Shown: positions 1-5,323 of the stretch, one piece after another
Layout of the letters: every line of letters begins with the position of its first letter
Numbering within the stretch: the first letter of the stretch is position 1
NCBI GenBank assembly: GCA_046727755.1
Contig: JBKPDG010000066.1
Location: 1 to 11,840 of the forward strand
Reading direction: 5' to 3'
Length of the DNA stretch: 11,840 nt
DNA from: JALZAA01 sp046727755
GTDB taxonomy: Bacteria > Actinomycetota > Acidimicrobiia > IMCC26256 > JACDBD01
Notes under the pieces: model-generated
What the model was told of the DNA's origin: nothing
Database searches by the model: none
What the model saw: only the letters and a program-made list of their open reading frames with translations
Made by a program: the position numbers and the translations under genes

Positions 1-256
1 CGTACGCTCCGCGGTCACGGGCCACCGCCGAGGTTCGATCGGTATCGCCGTCGACAACGACGATGCAGCTCACCGGCAGACCACAGGCCTCGGCCGGCAG
101 CTCGTCCAGGACTCCTCCGATCGACGCCTCCTCCTCGTAGGCGGCGATGACCACGACGACCGGCGTCAGCCGGAGCTGCCCGTATTCGGCACGGAAGGCG
201 GCGATGGCGGCCTCGTCCCTCTCGTCGAGGCGGGGCGGCAAGAGCGGCTGCTTCAT
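1..256 (-). CDS. Family 2 glycosyltransferase, N-terminal part (cut by left edge)
   Basis: The gene begins with ATG at 256-254 and runs off the left edge, so only about 85 N-terminal residues are visible. After a charged lead of about 30 residues comes a hydrophobic beta strand ending in VVVVIAAYEEEASIGGVL, the nucleotide-binding first strand of GT-A fold family 2 glycosyltransferases. About 25 residues later VVVDGDTDRTSAVA matches the second conserved strand (usual form DGSTDGT). Such enzymes move a sugar from a nucleotide sugar or polyprenyl-phosphate sugar to a lipid, glycan or protein at the cytoplasmic membrane. The acceptor cannot be told from this piece. No Shine-Dalgarno is seen; a TACTTT box lies six bases before the ATG, which suggests a leaderless transcript. 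It is divergent from the dehydrogenase gene. The family call is firm, the substrate is unknown. Confidence 0.85.
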   Translation of the reverse strand, partial: MKQPLLPPRLDERDEAAIAAFRAEYGQLRLTPVVVVIAAYEEEASIGGVLDELPAEACGLPVSCIVVVDGDTDRTSAVARDRGAY

Positions 257-262
257 GGCGCA

Positions 263-272
263 AAAGTACGCT
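263..272. promoter_or_regulatory. Overlapping divergent -10 boxes, two leaderless promoters
   Basis: On the minus strand TACTTT (268 to 263) is followed by six bases and then the ATG at 256. On the plus strand TACGCT (267-272) is followed by six bases and then the GTG at 279. The two hexamers share the TA at 267-268. Both fit TANNNT at the spacing that puts the first base of the start codon at +1. No -35 boxes or Shine-Dalgarno sequences are evident on either side. The assignment is inferred from spacing only. Confidence 0.45.
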
Positions 273-278
273 GCCGGC

Positions 279-1055
279 GTGCCTCAGCTCGATCCGCTCG
301 CCGGTTTCCGCCTCGACGGGCGCGTCGCGATCGTCACCGGCGCAAGCTCCGGGCTCGGCGAGCGCTTCGCGCGTGTGCTCGACGGCGCCGGCGCGCGGGT
401 CGTGCTGGCGGCCCGCCGGCGCGAGCGGCTCGAGAAGCTCGCCGGCGAGCTCGCCGACGCGCTTCCCGTCCCGTGCGACCTCTCCGACCCGGACGCACCG
501 CGCGCCCTGGTCGAGGCGACACTCGATCACTACGGCGCGGTGGACGTGCTCGTGAACAACGCCGGGAAGGACGCGCTGTTCCCGGCGATGGAGGAGCCCG
601 CCGACTCCTTCCGGGACGTCCTCGAGGTGAACCTGGTGGCACCCTTCGCGCTCGCGCAGCTCTGCGCGCGGTCGATGGTCGACGCCGGCCGGGCCGGGGC
701 GGTCGTGAACGTCGCGTCGTTGTGGGGCCTGGTCGGGGTGGGCCAGATTCCGATGGCCAGCTACGCGGCGTCGAAGGGCGGTCTCGTCAACCTCACGCGC
801 GAGCTCGCCGCTCAGTGGGCCCGCCAGGGCGTGCGCGTCAACACGCTGGCCCCGGGCTGGTTCCGGACCGAGATGACCGAGGGACGCATGTTCGGCGACG
901 AGCGATCCGAGCGCTGGATACGGAGCCGCACGCCGATGGGACGCGCCGGCGACGAGCACGAGCTCGACGGTGCGCTGTTGTTCCTCGCCGGCGACGCCAG
1001 CACATTCGTGACCGGGCCGGTGCTGTGCGTCGACGGCGGGTGGACCGCGATTTGA
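279..1055 (+). CDS. SDR family NAD(P)-dependent oxidoreductase
   Basis: This is a classical short-chain dehydrogenase/reductase of 258 residues, a normal length for the family. The Rossmann cofactor motif TGASSGLG lies at residues 20-27. NNAG marks the central strand, the catalytic serine sits in VVNVAS, and the Tyr-Lys pair is in SYAASKGG. The C-terminal VNTLAPGWFRTEM and FVTGPVLCVDGG are also family hallmarks. It is soluble and cytoplasmic and should oxidise or reduce an alcohol/carbonyl pair using NAD(H) or NADP(H); the substrate cannot be read. I chose GTG at 279 because a TACGCT box lies six bases before it. An in-frame ATG at 255 would add eight residues and overlap the start codon of the divergent glycosyltransferase. 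The end converges on the peroxiredoxin gene with 48 bases between and no clear terminator. Confidence 0.9.
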   Translation: MPQLDPLAGFRLDGRVAIVTGASSGLGERFARVLDGAGARVVLAARRRERLEKLAGELADALPVPCDLSDPDAPRALVEATLDHYGAVDVLVNNAGKDALFPAMEEPADSFRDVLEVNLVAPFALAQLCARSMVDAGRAGAVVNVASLWGLVGVGQIPMASYAASKGGLVNLTRELAAQWARQGVRVNTLAPGWFRTEMTEGRMFGDERSERWIRSRTPMGRAGDEHELDGALLFLAGDASTFVTGPVLCVDGGWTAI

Positions 1056-1103
1056 GGAAACGCCGGCAAGAACCGTCAGGTGGGACGCGCCGCGCCACGC
1101 CGG

Positions 1104-1565
1104 TCAGGCGTTCTGCAGCTCGTACAGGTCGGCGAGCACCTCGGCGGGATGGACCGGGATGTCCGAGACCTCGTACGACTTGCGGATCACGCCTTCGGGA
1201 TCGATGAGATAGCTGTACCGCTTCGAGAAGCTGACCTTGTCGGTACCCGGGTCGCGGGTCTCGTACTTCACGCCGACTTGCTCGTCGTAGTCGGACAGCA
1301 ACCGGAACGGGAAGTCGTGCTTCTCGCGGAACGCCTTGTTCGCCTCGGGGGCGTCGAAGCTGATCCCGAGGATCTCGCAGCTCATGCTCTCGTAGTCGGC
1401 GGCCTGATCACGCAGGCCCTTTCCCTCGATCGTTCAACCGGGGGTGTCGGCCATCGGGTACCACCACAGCAGCACCCAACGGCCGCGCAGGTCCGACAGC
1501 GTGACCGGATTGCCTTCCTGATCCGGGCGCGTGAAGTCCGGGGCTTCGGTGCCGGGCTGGAGCAT
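1104..1565 (-). CDS. Selenocysteine-containing BCP-type peroxiredoxin (TGA read as Sec at residue 44)
   Basis: Read from ATG at 1565 through one in-frame TGA at 1436-1434, this encodes 153 residues, the normal length of a BCP/PrxQ peroxiredoxin. Both sides of the TGA match the family without a frame change. Before it are APDFTRPDQEG, the usual LSDLRG, and WYPMADTPG; after it TIEGKGLRDQ, ILGISFD, FPFRLLSD and RYSYLIDPEG. In the family motif PxxxTxxC the P is residue 37, T is 41, and the TGA is at 44, exactly the peroxidatic cysteine. The conserved active-site arginine is probably R116. A SECIS-like hairpin starts 15 bases after the TGA. The enzyme should reduce hydrogen or organic peroxides through a selenenic acid. 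The E. coli-type resolving cysteine five residues on is absent (K49); the only cysteine is C63. The gene follows the thiolase stop by 11 bases. Alternatives are a sequencing error or nonsense mutation of TGC; the SECIS argues against both. Confidence 0.85.
1401..1418 (-). promoter_or_regulatory. Candidate bacterial SECIS hairpin
   Basis: On the mRNA (minus strand) GGCCUG pairs perfectly with CAGGCC around the six-base loop CGUGAU. The stem starts 15 bases after the UGA and the loop starts 21 bases after it. Published bacterial SECIS rules ask for an apical loop about 16-37 bases from the UGA, a stem of at least four pairs, and a G among the first two loop bases; all are met. It would bind the C-terminal domain of SelB during translation and lies wholly inside the coding region, as is usual in bacteria. 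Confidence 0.75.
1434..1436 (-). other. UGA selenocysteine codon (recoding site)
   Basis: The minus strand reads GGT TGA ACG at this point. The TGA replaces the cysteine codon of the TPGCT motif of BCP-type peroxiredoxins. The reading frame stays coding for family-conserved sequence for another 109 codons. Recoding needs SelB and tRNA-Sec, which are not in this window. Confidence 0.82.
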
Positions 1566-1576
1566 GGGTCGAAACC

Positions 1577-2779
1577 CTAGACCGTCGCCTTCTCGAGGAC
1601 GTGCACCGCGCACGCGGAGCCGAGGCCGATGACGTGGGTCAGGCCGACTTTGGCGTCATCGATCTGGCGATCGCCGGCCTCGCCCCGTAGGTGCGTCGCG
1701 ACCTCGTACAGGTTGGCGACGCCGGTCGCACCGAGAGGGTGGCCCTTGGAGATGAGGCCGCCCGACACGTTGACGGGAGTCTCGCCGTCGCGCCACGGGC
1801 CGCGCTCGTCGATGAACTTGCCCGCCTCGCCCGGCTTGCACAGCCCGAGATTGTCGTAGTGGATGAGCTCGGCGGTGGCGAAGCAGTCGTGCAGCTCGAC
1901 CAGGTCGATATCGGCCGGGTCGACGCCGGAAGTCTCGTATGCCTGGTTGGCGGCATCGCGTGTGAGCGTGTTCACGTCCGGTTGGACCTGGTCGGTCTCG
2001 GTCCACGGGTCCGACGTCATCACCGACGCCGAGATCTTCACCGCTCGCTTGCGCTGCTCGTCGGAGAGCGTCGCCAGCTTCTCCTCCGAGACGAGCACCA
2101 GCGCCGCGCTCCCGTCGCCCGTCGGGCAGCACATCAGCAACGTGTTCGGGTACGCCATCATCTCGGCGTCCATGACCTCGTCGAGCGAGAACTGCTTCTG
2201 GTACTGCGCGAGGGGGTTGAGCGTGGAGTGGGCGTGGTTCTTCTCGGCGACCTTGGCGAACTGCTCGAATCCCACGCCGTCGTGCTCGTTGGCGTACTCC
2301 ATGCCCGCCTGCGCGAACACGCCGGGCATGAGCGTGGTGCCGATGCGCCCCTCGACGCTCATCACCGAGCCATACCGGCCCGAGGGCTCGAACACGTTCT
2401 TGTCGGAGCGGGGCGCGCCGCCGAGGAGCCCGGCCTTGCCCATCTTCTCGAGGCCGACGGCGATGCCGGTCTCGGCTTCACCCGACTTGATCGCCATGTA
2501 CACGCAACGGATCGCGGTGGCGCCGGTCGCGCAGGCGTTGGCGACGTTGTAGACGGGGACGCCGTTCTGGCCGACCTGCTTCTGGATGCGCTGCCCGACG
2601 CCGCTGGACGCCTCCATGAGGTTCCCCGCGCCCATGACGTCCATGTCGGCCATCGAGACGCCCGCGTCGTCGAGGGCGCCGAGCGCCGCCTCCGCGCCGA
2701 GGTCGATGAGGTCCTTGTCTGGATAACGCCCGAACTTCGTCATCGACGCGCCCAGGATCCAGACGTCGCGCTCAGCCAT
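1577..2779 (-). CDS. Thiolase superfamily protein, SCP-x / lipid-transfer type
   Basis: The protein has 400 residues, typical for SCP-x-like thiolases. The nucleophilic cysteine is C83 in NACATGA, the catalytic histidine is H347 in KGHPLGATG, and C390 in GSACAVHVL is at the place of the second catalytic cysteine. ELHDCFATAEL (HDCF at 297-300) is a hallmark of the SCP-x branch. These enzymes cleave or form carbon-carbon bonds in acyl-CoAs, often of branched, steroid or other bulky chains. Some relatives (Ltp2 of mycobacteria) are aldolases that need a DUF35 partner, and a DUF35 gene lies directly upstream here. The start is well supported by AAGGAG six bases before the ATG. The gap to the DUF35 stop is 19 bases, so the genes are co-transcribed. 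Substrate unknown; thiolase versus aldolase activity is open. Confidence 0.9.
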   Translation of the reverse strand: MAERDVWILGASMTKFGRYPDKDLIDLGAEAALGALDDAGVSMADMDVMGAGNLMEASSGVGQRIQKQVGQNGVPVYNVANACATGATAIRCVYMAIKSGEAETGIAVGLEKMGKAGLLGGAPRSDKNVFEPSGRYGSVMSVEGRIGTTLMPGVFAQAGMEYANEHDGVGFEQFAKVAEKNHAHSTLNPLAQYQKQFSLDEVMDAEMMAYPNTLLMCCPTGDGSAALVLVSEEKLATLSDEQRKRAVKISASVMTSDPWTETDQVQPDVNTLTRDAANQAYETSGVDPADIDLVELHDCFATAELIHYDNLGLCKPGEAGKFIDERGPWRDGETPVNVSGGLISKGHPLGATGVANLYEVATHLRGEAGDRQIDDAKVGLTHVIGLGSACAVHVLEKATV

Positions 2780-2784
2780 CGCGT

Positions 2785-2790
2785 GCTCCT
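2785..2790 (-). promoter_or_regulatory. Shine-Dalgarno of the thiolase gene
   Basis: The minus strand reads AAGGAG followed by CACGCG and the ATG at 2779. The six-base spacing is optimal and fixes this start. Confidence 0.8.
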
Positions 2791-2798
2791 TCTCTTCT

Positions 2799-3197
2799 TC
2801 AGGCCGGCTCGTAGCCGAACTGGATGGCCTCGGTGCCCTCGTCGTCGACGCCGGCGACGGTGGTCGTCAGCCGGACGTCCATACCGAAGCGCACGTGGTC
2901 GGGGCTGGGCTCCACGTTCAGCAGGTTGGCCTTCACCACGCCGCCACCGGACAGGTCGACGATCGCCGACACATACGGTGTGGGGACCCCCGGCGCCGCC
3001 CGGTGCACGATCGTGAAGCTGCGCACCTTCCCGCCGTCGGCGAGTCGCTGCTTCGAGAACGACCGGCCGCTGCACTTGGCGCAGGCGTTGCGACGGTCGA
3101 AGTACAGCGCCCCGCACGCGTCGCACCGGTTGGCGACGAGGTGCGGCCCGCCGTCGTCGAGCACGAGGTAGTCGACGATCGGAACCTGCTTCCCCAT
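2799..3197 (-). CDS. DUF35 / OB-fold zinc-ribbon protein, acyl-CoA-associated
   Basis: This 132-residue protein has the DUF35 build. An N-terminal zinc ribbon has C25, C28, C39 and C42 in RCDACG and ACAKCSG. An OB-fold follows, with the family-like stretches VRSFTIVHRAAPGV, PYVSAIVDL and VKANLL. DUF35 proteins partner thiolase-like enzymes and bind acyl-CoA; ChsH2 with Ltp2 in steroid side-chain loss is the best known case. The gene is directly upstream of the SCP-x thiolase, so the two very likely form a complex. The start is supported by AAGGAGG ending five bases before the ATG. It heads the three-gene operon that ends with the peroxiredoxin. The substrate cannot be told. Confidence 0.88.
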   Translation of the reverse strand: MGKQVPIVDYLVLDDGGPHLVANRCDACGALYFDRRNACAKCSGRSFSKQRLADGGKVRSFTIVHRAAPGVPTPYVSAIVDLSGGGVVKANLLNVEPSPDHVRFGMDVRLTTTVAGVDDEGTEAIQFGYEPA

Positions 3198-3214
3198 TCC
3201 CCCTCCTTGTCTTT

Positions 3215-3237
3215 CCGCACGCTAGCGCGGCGTGCGG
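3215..3237. repeat. Perfect 8-bp inverted repeat overlapping the -10 box
   Basis: CCGCACGC and GCGTGCGG are separated by seven bases (TAGCGCG). The left arm and spacer cover the proposed -10 box of the minus-strand operon, and the tRNA gene begins 19 bases to the right. The position fits an operator. A terminator is unlikely because no T-run follows on either strand. Confidence 0.45.
3219..3224 (-). promoter_or_regulatory. Probable -10 box of the DUF35-thiolase-peroxiredoxin operon
   Basis: The minus strand reads TAGCGT (3224 to 3219). Six bases downstream puts +1 near 3212, giving a 15-base leader that contains the AAGGAGG ribosome site. The same hexamer, within the nonamer CTAGCGTGC, precedes the VOC gene at 3724-3729. 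No clear -35 box is seen. Confidence 0.4.
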
Positions 3238-3256
3238 CGTGGGAAACTCGAGGGGC

Positions 3257-3340
3257 GCGAGCGTGGCGGAACTGGCATACGCGACAGGCTTAGGACCTGT
3301 TGCCCTTCGGGGCTTGGGGGTTCGAGTCCCTCCGCTCGCA
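3257..3340 (+). tRNA. tRNA-Leu (anticodon UAG)
   Basis: The gene folds as a class II tRNA. A perfect 7-bp acceptor stem joins GCGAGCG (3257-3263) to CGCTCGC (3333-3339), with discriminator A at 3340. The anticodon stem ACAGG/CCTGT (3284-3288, 3296-3300) encloses the loop CTTAGGA with anticodon TAG at 3291-3293. A long variable arm, GCCC-TTCG-GGGC, follows, then a T arm with TTCGAGT. The long variable arm and anticodon UAG identify leucine, reading CUA and other CUN codons. The 3' CCA is not encoded and must be added. It lies alone on the plus strand between two minus-strand genes. Confidence 0.96.
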
Positions 3341-3354
3341 CGACTCCCGCGCGG

Positions 3355-3717
3355 TCAGTGCTGCGGCGGCTCGTGGAGCCCGATGCAGAATTCGTTGCCT
3401 TCGGGATCACGGAAGCTCGCCCACGTCACGCCGTATTCGTCGTAGCGCCCGACGAGCTCGGCGCCGAGCCCGAGCACGCGCTGTGTCTCCCCTTCCAGGT
3501 CCGGGGAGCCGAGATCGACGTGCATGCGGTTCTTGGCCGTCTTGCCCTCGGGGACCTTGATGAACATCAGGCCCGGCCCGACGGATCCGTCGCCGCTCAG
3601 GATGGCGACGAACTCGTTCGCCGTCTCCGCTCGGTAGCCGGTGACGCCGGCCCAGAAGCCCGCCAGCGCCTGCGGGTCGGCGGCGTCGAACGTGATGCTG
3701 TGCAGGTGCAGCGCCAT
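3355..3717 (-). CDS. VOC family (glyoxalase-like) protein
   Basis: This 120-residue protein is one VOC module with two beta-alpha-beta-beta-beta repeats. ITFDAADPQALAGFWAGVTG opens the first repeat. The second repeat has MHVDLGSPDLEGE, the family-typical VLGLGAELVG, and ends in FRDPEGNEFCIG. The latter closely resembles the DPEGNEF/C signature of the glyoxalase-like group. Histidine 6, the histidine of MHVDL and the glutamate of GNEF are candidate metal ligands. Family members include lyases, dioxygenases and resistance proteins; this group is mostly of unknown function. The ATG at 3717 has no Shine-Dalgarno, but TAGCGT lies exactly six bases before it, so a leaderless transcript is likely. 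Family firm, activity unknown. Confidence 0.85.
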   Translation of the reverse strand: MALHLHSITFDAADPQALAGFWAGVTGYRAETANEFVAILSGDGSVGPGLMFIKVPEGKTAKNRMHVDLGSPDLEGETQRVLGLGAELVGRYDEYGVTWASFRDPEGNEFCIGLHEPPQH

Positions 3718-3723
3718 ATCGGC

Positions 3724-3729
3724 ACGCTA
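3724..3729 (-). promoter_or_regulatory. -10 box of a leaderless VOC gene
   Basis: The minus strand reads TAGCGT (3729 to 3724), six bases before the ATG at 3717. This would make the A of the ATG the first base of the mRNA. It shares CTAGCGTGC with the DUF35 promoter region. Confidence 0.45.
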
Positions 3730-3745
3730 GACGGTCGCTGCCGCG

Positions 3746-4087
3746 CTACTTCTTCTTCTTACGGCGGAAAAGACCCCGCTTGCGGCTCTTCTTCTCGAAG
3801 TCGGACAGGACGTCCGGTGCAGCGGTGTTGACGATGTCCTCGGCCGCGTCGAGCAGGGCGGCCACGTCTTCGCCCTCGGGCTCCGGCCGGGGCTCCGGCG
3901 CTTTGGTTGCCGCGCCGAGGCTGCCGTACTGCCATCCCGCGTCCCAACGGCGCTTCTCGAACGCGGGGCAGTCGTCGGGGCAGCGCCACGGGGCGTCCGG
4001 CGCCAGGTCGAGACGGCACTTCCGGACGGTCTCCCCGCTCGGGTAGGTGCGGCTCTCGTAGTGGCGGCAGTCGGTCCGCATGGGCAT
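3746..4087 (-). CDS. Small four-cysteine protein with basic tail, unknown
   Basis: I do not recognise this protein of 113 residues. The N-terminal half has four cysteines (C7, C24, C36, C40) in DCRHYES, VRKCRLDLAP and WRCPDDCPAFEKR, a spacing that could bind zinc or an iron-sulfur cluster. A proline- and glutamate-rich linker follows, then an acidic helix near DVAALLDAAEDIV. The C-terminus is very basic (KKSRKRGLFRRKKKK) and could bind nucleic acid or acidic lipid. No signal peptide or membrane segment is seen. I chose ATG at 4087 because TACATT lies seven bases before it; ATG 4081 and TTG 4096 are also in frame. A 7-bp inverted repeat frames that -10 box. The gene appears to be its own transcription unit. 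The coding call is good because composition and cysteine spacing look protein-like. Confidence 0.7.
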   Translation of the reverse strand: MPMRTDCRHYESRTYPSGETVRKCRLDLAPDAPWRCPDDCPAFEKRRWDAGWQYGSLGAATKAPEPRPEPEGEDVAALLDAAEDIVNTAAPDVLSDFEKKSRKRGLFRRKKKK

Positions 4088-4110
4088 GACCCTCAATGTA
4101 CCGGAGGGTC
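4088..4110. promoter_or_regulatory. -10 box framed by a 7-bp inverted repeat
   Basis: GACCCTC (4088-4094) and GAGGGTC (4104-4110) are perfect inverted copies separated by nine bases. Within the spacer the minus strand reads TACATT (4100 to 4095), a TANNNT box seven bases before the ATG at 4087. An inverted repeat centred on a -10 box is a typical repressor operator layout. The regulator is not known. Confidence 0.4.
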
Positions 4111-4151
4111 TCGCGGATTCGACGCCGTCCGGCGCGACTCCCAGCGCGCTC

Positions 4152-4709
4152 TCAGGACAGCCAGTCGGGCGCGCCCTCGAGCAGATAGCGGCTCACCGCG
4201 AGACAGTTTTCGAGCACGTCACACGAGACGGCGTCGCCGTCCCGGATGTGCAGCAGCGACACGCGCTGGTGGGCGACGATGCGCAGCGACCGCTCGGGGG
4301 CGTCGGTGGCAGCCGGGATCGAGTCGATCGCCGACACCTCGAGCGGCAGGTCCGGTCCCCCCAACCCCGCGAGCTCGGTCGCGAGCAGGAGCAGGTCGGG
4401 CCCGTGCGGCAAAGGCGGGAGCGCCCAGGTGAAGTTCACCGGGAAGTGGTAGTCGTCGGGCGGGTCGTCGCTCTCGGGTCGCCCCATCACGGCGTCCTCG
4501 AAACCGAGGAGCACACGCGGATCGACCTCGAGCGACAGGTACAGGTCGACGGGACCCTCGCACCCTTCTTCGGGGTGCATGTCGACCTCCCAGGTCTGGC
4601 GCAGCGAGTAGCTCTCGACGAAGTGCCGCTCGTCGTGCACGTGGAAGCCGTGCTCGACGGCATGGTCCTTGAGATCGGCCACGAACCCGGCGATGTCGAT
4701 GACGGCCAT
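4152..4709 (-). CDS. Conserved-looking protein of unknown function, 185 aa
   Basis: I do not recognise this protein. It is rich in acidic residues and leucine and has no signal peptide or transmembrane helix, so it is probably cytoplasmic. The N-terminal part, MAVIDIAGFVADLKDHAVEH, reads as an amphipathic helix. The middle has beta-like stretches (SLRQTWEVDM, VDLYLSLEVDP) and a proline-rich hinge around PPDDYHFPVNF. The ATG at 4709 lies two bases after the rdgB stop, with GAGG about ten bases upstream inside rdgB, so the two are translated together. It is the last gene of the long operon. Its place next to rdgB suggests a housekeeping role, but nothing in the sequence says which. Confidence 0.75.
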   Translation of the reverse strand: MAVIDIAGFVADLKDHAVEHGFHVHDERHFVESYSLRQTWEVDMHPEEGCEGPVDLYLSLEVDPRVLLGFEDAVMGRPESDDPPDDYHFPVNFTWALPPLPHGPDLLLLATELAGLGGPDLPLEVSAIDSIPAATDAPERSLRIVAHQRVSLLHIRDGDAVSCDVLENCLAVSRYLLEGAPDWLS

Positions 4710-4711
4710 CG

Positions 4712-5323
4712 CTATCGTCCCTCGGTCTGCTGGATGACCCGTACCCCCTGGGCGAGTGTGCGGAACGCGCGGGCGCGATGCGAGAGCGCGTGCTTCTCCT
4801 CGGCGGCCATCTCCGCGAACGTACGGCCGTCACCCTCGAGCGGCACGAACACCGGGTCGTACCCGAACCCGCCGTCGCCGCGGGCCGCAGTCGTGATCAC
4901 GCCTTCTACCTCGCCGAGCGCCGCGACTTCGAGGCCGTCAGGCCAACGCGCGACGGCCACCGTCGCGAACCGCGCCCCGCGTTGCTCGAGCGGTAGCGAG
5001 TCGAGCTCGGCGAGCAGCTTCGCCACGTTGTCGGCATGGGTCGCGCTCCCGCCGGCGTACCGCGCGGTGTGCACGCCGGGCGCTCCGCCGAGGGCGTCGA
5101 CGTGCAGCCCCGTGTCATCGGCCACGGCGGGCAAGGCTGTCGCCGCGCAGAGCGCGACGGCCTTGATGCGTGCGTTGTCCTCCAGGGTCTCACCGACCTC
5201 GTCGACGTCAGGAATCTCCGGCGGTCGCGCGACGAGCTCGAGCGCCGGCGCCTCCTCCGTGAGCACCTCGACGATCTCGCGAGCCTTGTCGGGATTGGCG
5301 GTGGCGAGAACGAACGTCGTCAC
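4712..5323 (-). CDS. rdgB: XTP/dITP diphosphatase (Ham1/RdgB family)
   Basis: The protein of 203 residues hydrolyses non-canonical purine nucleotides (XTP, dITP, ITP) to monophosphates, keeping them out of DNA and RNA. The family motifs are present: VLATANPDKAREI at the N-terminus (T/S-x-N-x-x-K), DDTGLHVDALGGAPGVHTARYAG for metal and substrate binding, GGFGYDPVFVP, and SHRARAF near the C-terminus. The length is normal. The start is GTG at 5323, where GTGA overlaps the TGA stop of rph by three bases, so translation is coupled. The rph-rdgB pair and the genes before it match M. tuberculosis Rv1340-Rv1341. Confidence 0.95.
   Translation of the reverse strand: MTTFVLATANPDKAREIVEVLTEEAPALELVARPPEIPDVDEVGETLEDNARIKAVALCAATALPAVADDTGLHVDALGGAPGVHTARYAGGSATHADNVAKLLAELDSLPLEQRGARFATVAVARWPDGLEVAALGEVEGVITTAARGDGGFGYDPVFVPLEGDGRTFAEMAAEEKHALSHRARAFRTLAQGVRVIQQTEGR

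Noticed and set aside
15..959. 314-codon minus-strand open frame opposite the SDR
   Set aside because: It is antisense to a clear SDR. The true minus-strand gene here is the glycosyltransferase at 1-256 in another frame.
1056..1103. Bidirectional terminator between SDR and peroxiredoxin
   Set aside because: The 48 bases are GC-rich but show no stable hairpin with a T-run on either side.
1104..1385. Short peroxiredoxin starting at the internal ATG 1385
   Set aside because: It would lack the whole thioredoxin-fold N-terminus and the active-site loop, all of which are present in frame upstream of the TGA.
1434..1436. Nonsense mutation or sequencing error making a pseudogene
   Set aside because: The stop is exactly at the peroxidatic residue, the frame is otherwise clean on both sides, and a SECIS-like hairpin follows at the right distance. 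It cannot be fully excluded without reads or the rest of the genome.
1691..3016. Long plus-strand open frame opposite the thiolase and DUF35 genes
   Set aside because: It is the complement of a firmly identified thiolase and DUF35 gene; its arginine- and valine-rich translation has no motifs and is typical of high-GC antisense frames.
4123..4134. CGCC-GTCC-GGCG hairpin after the long operon as a terminator
   Set aside because: The stem is only four pairs and no T-run follows on either strand.
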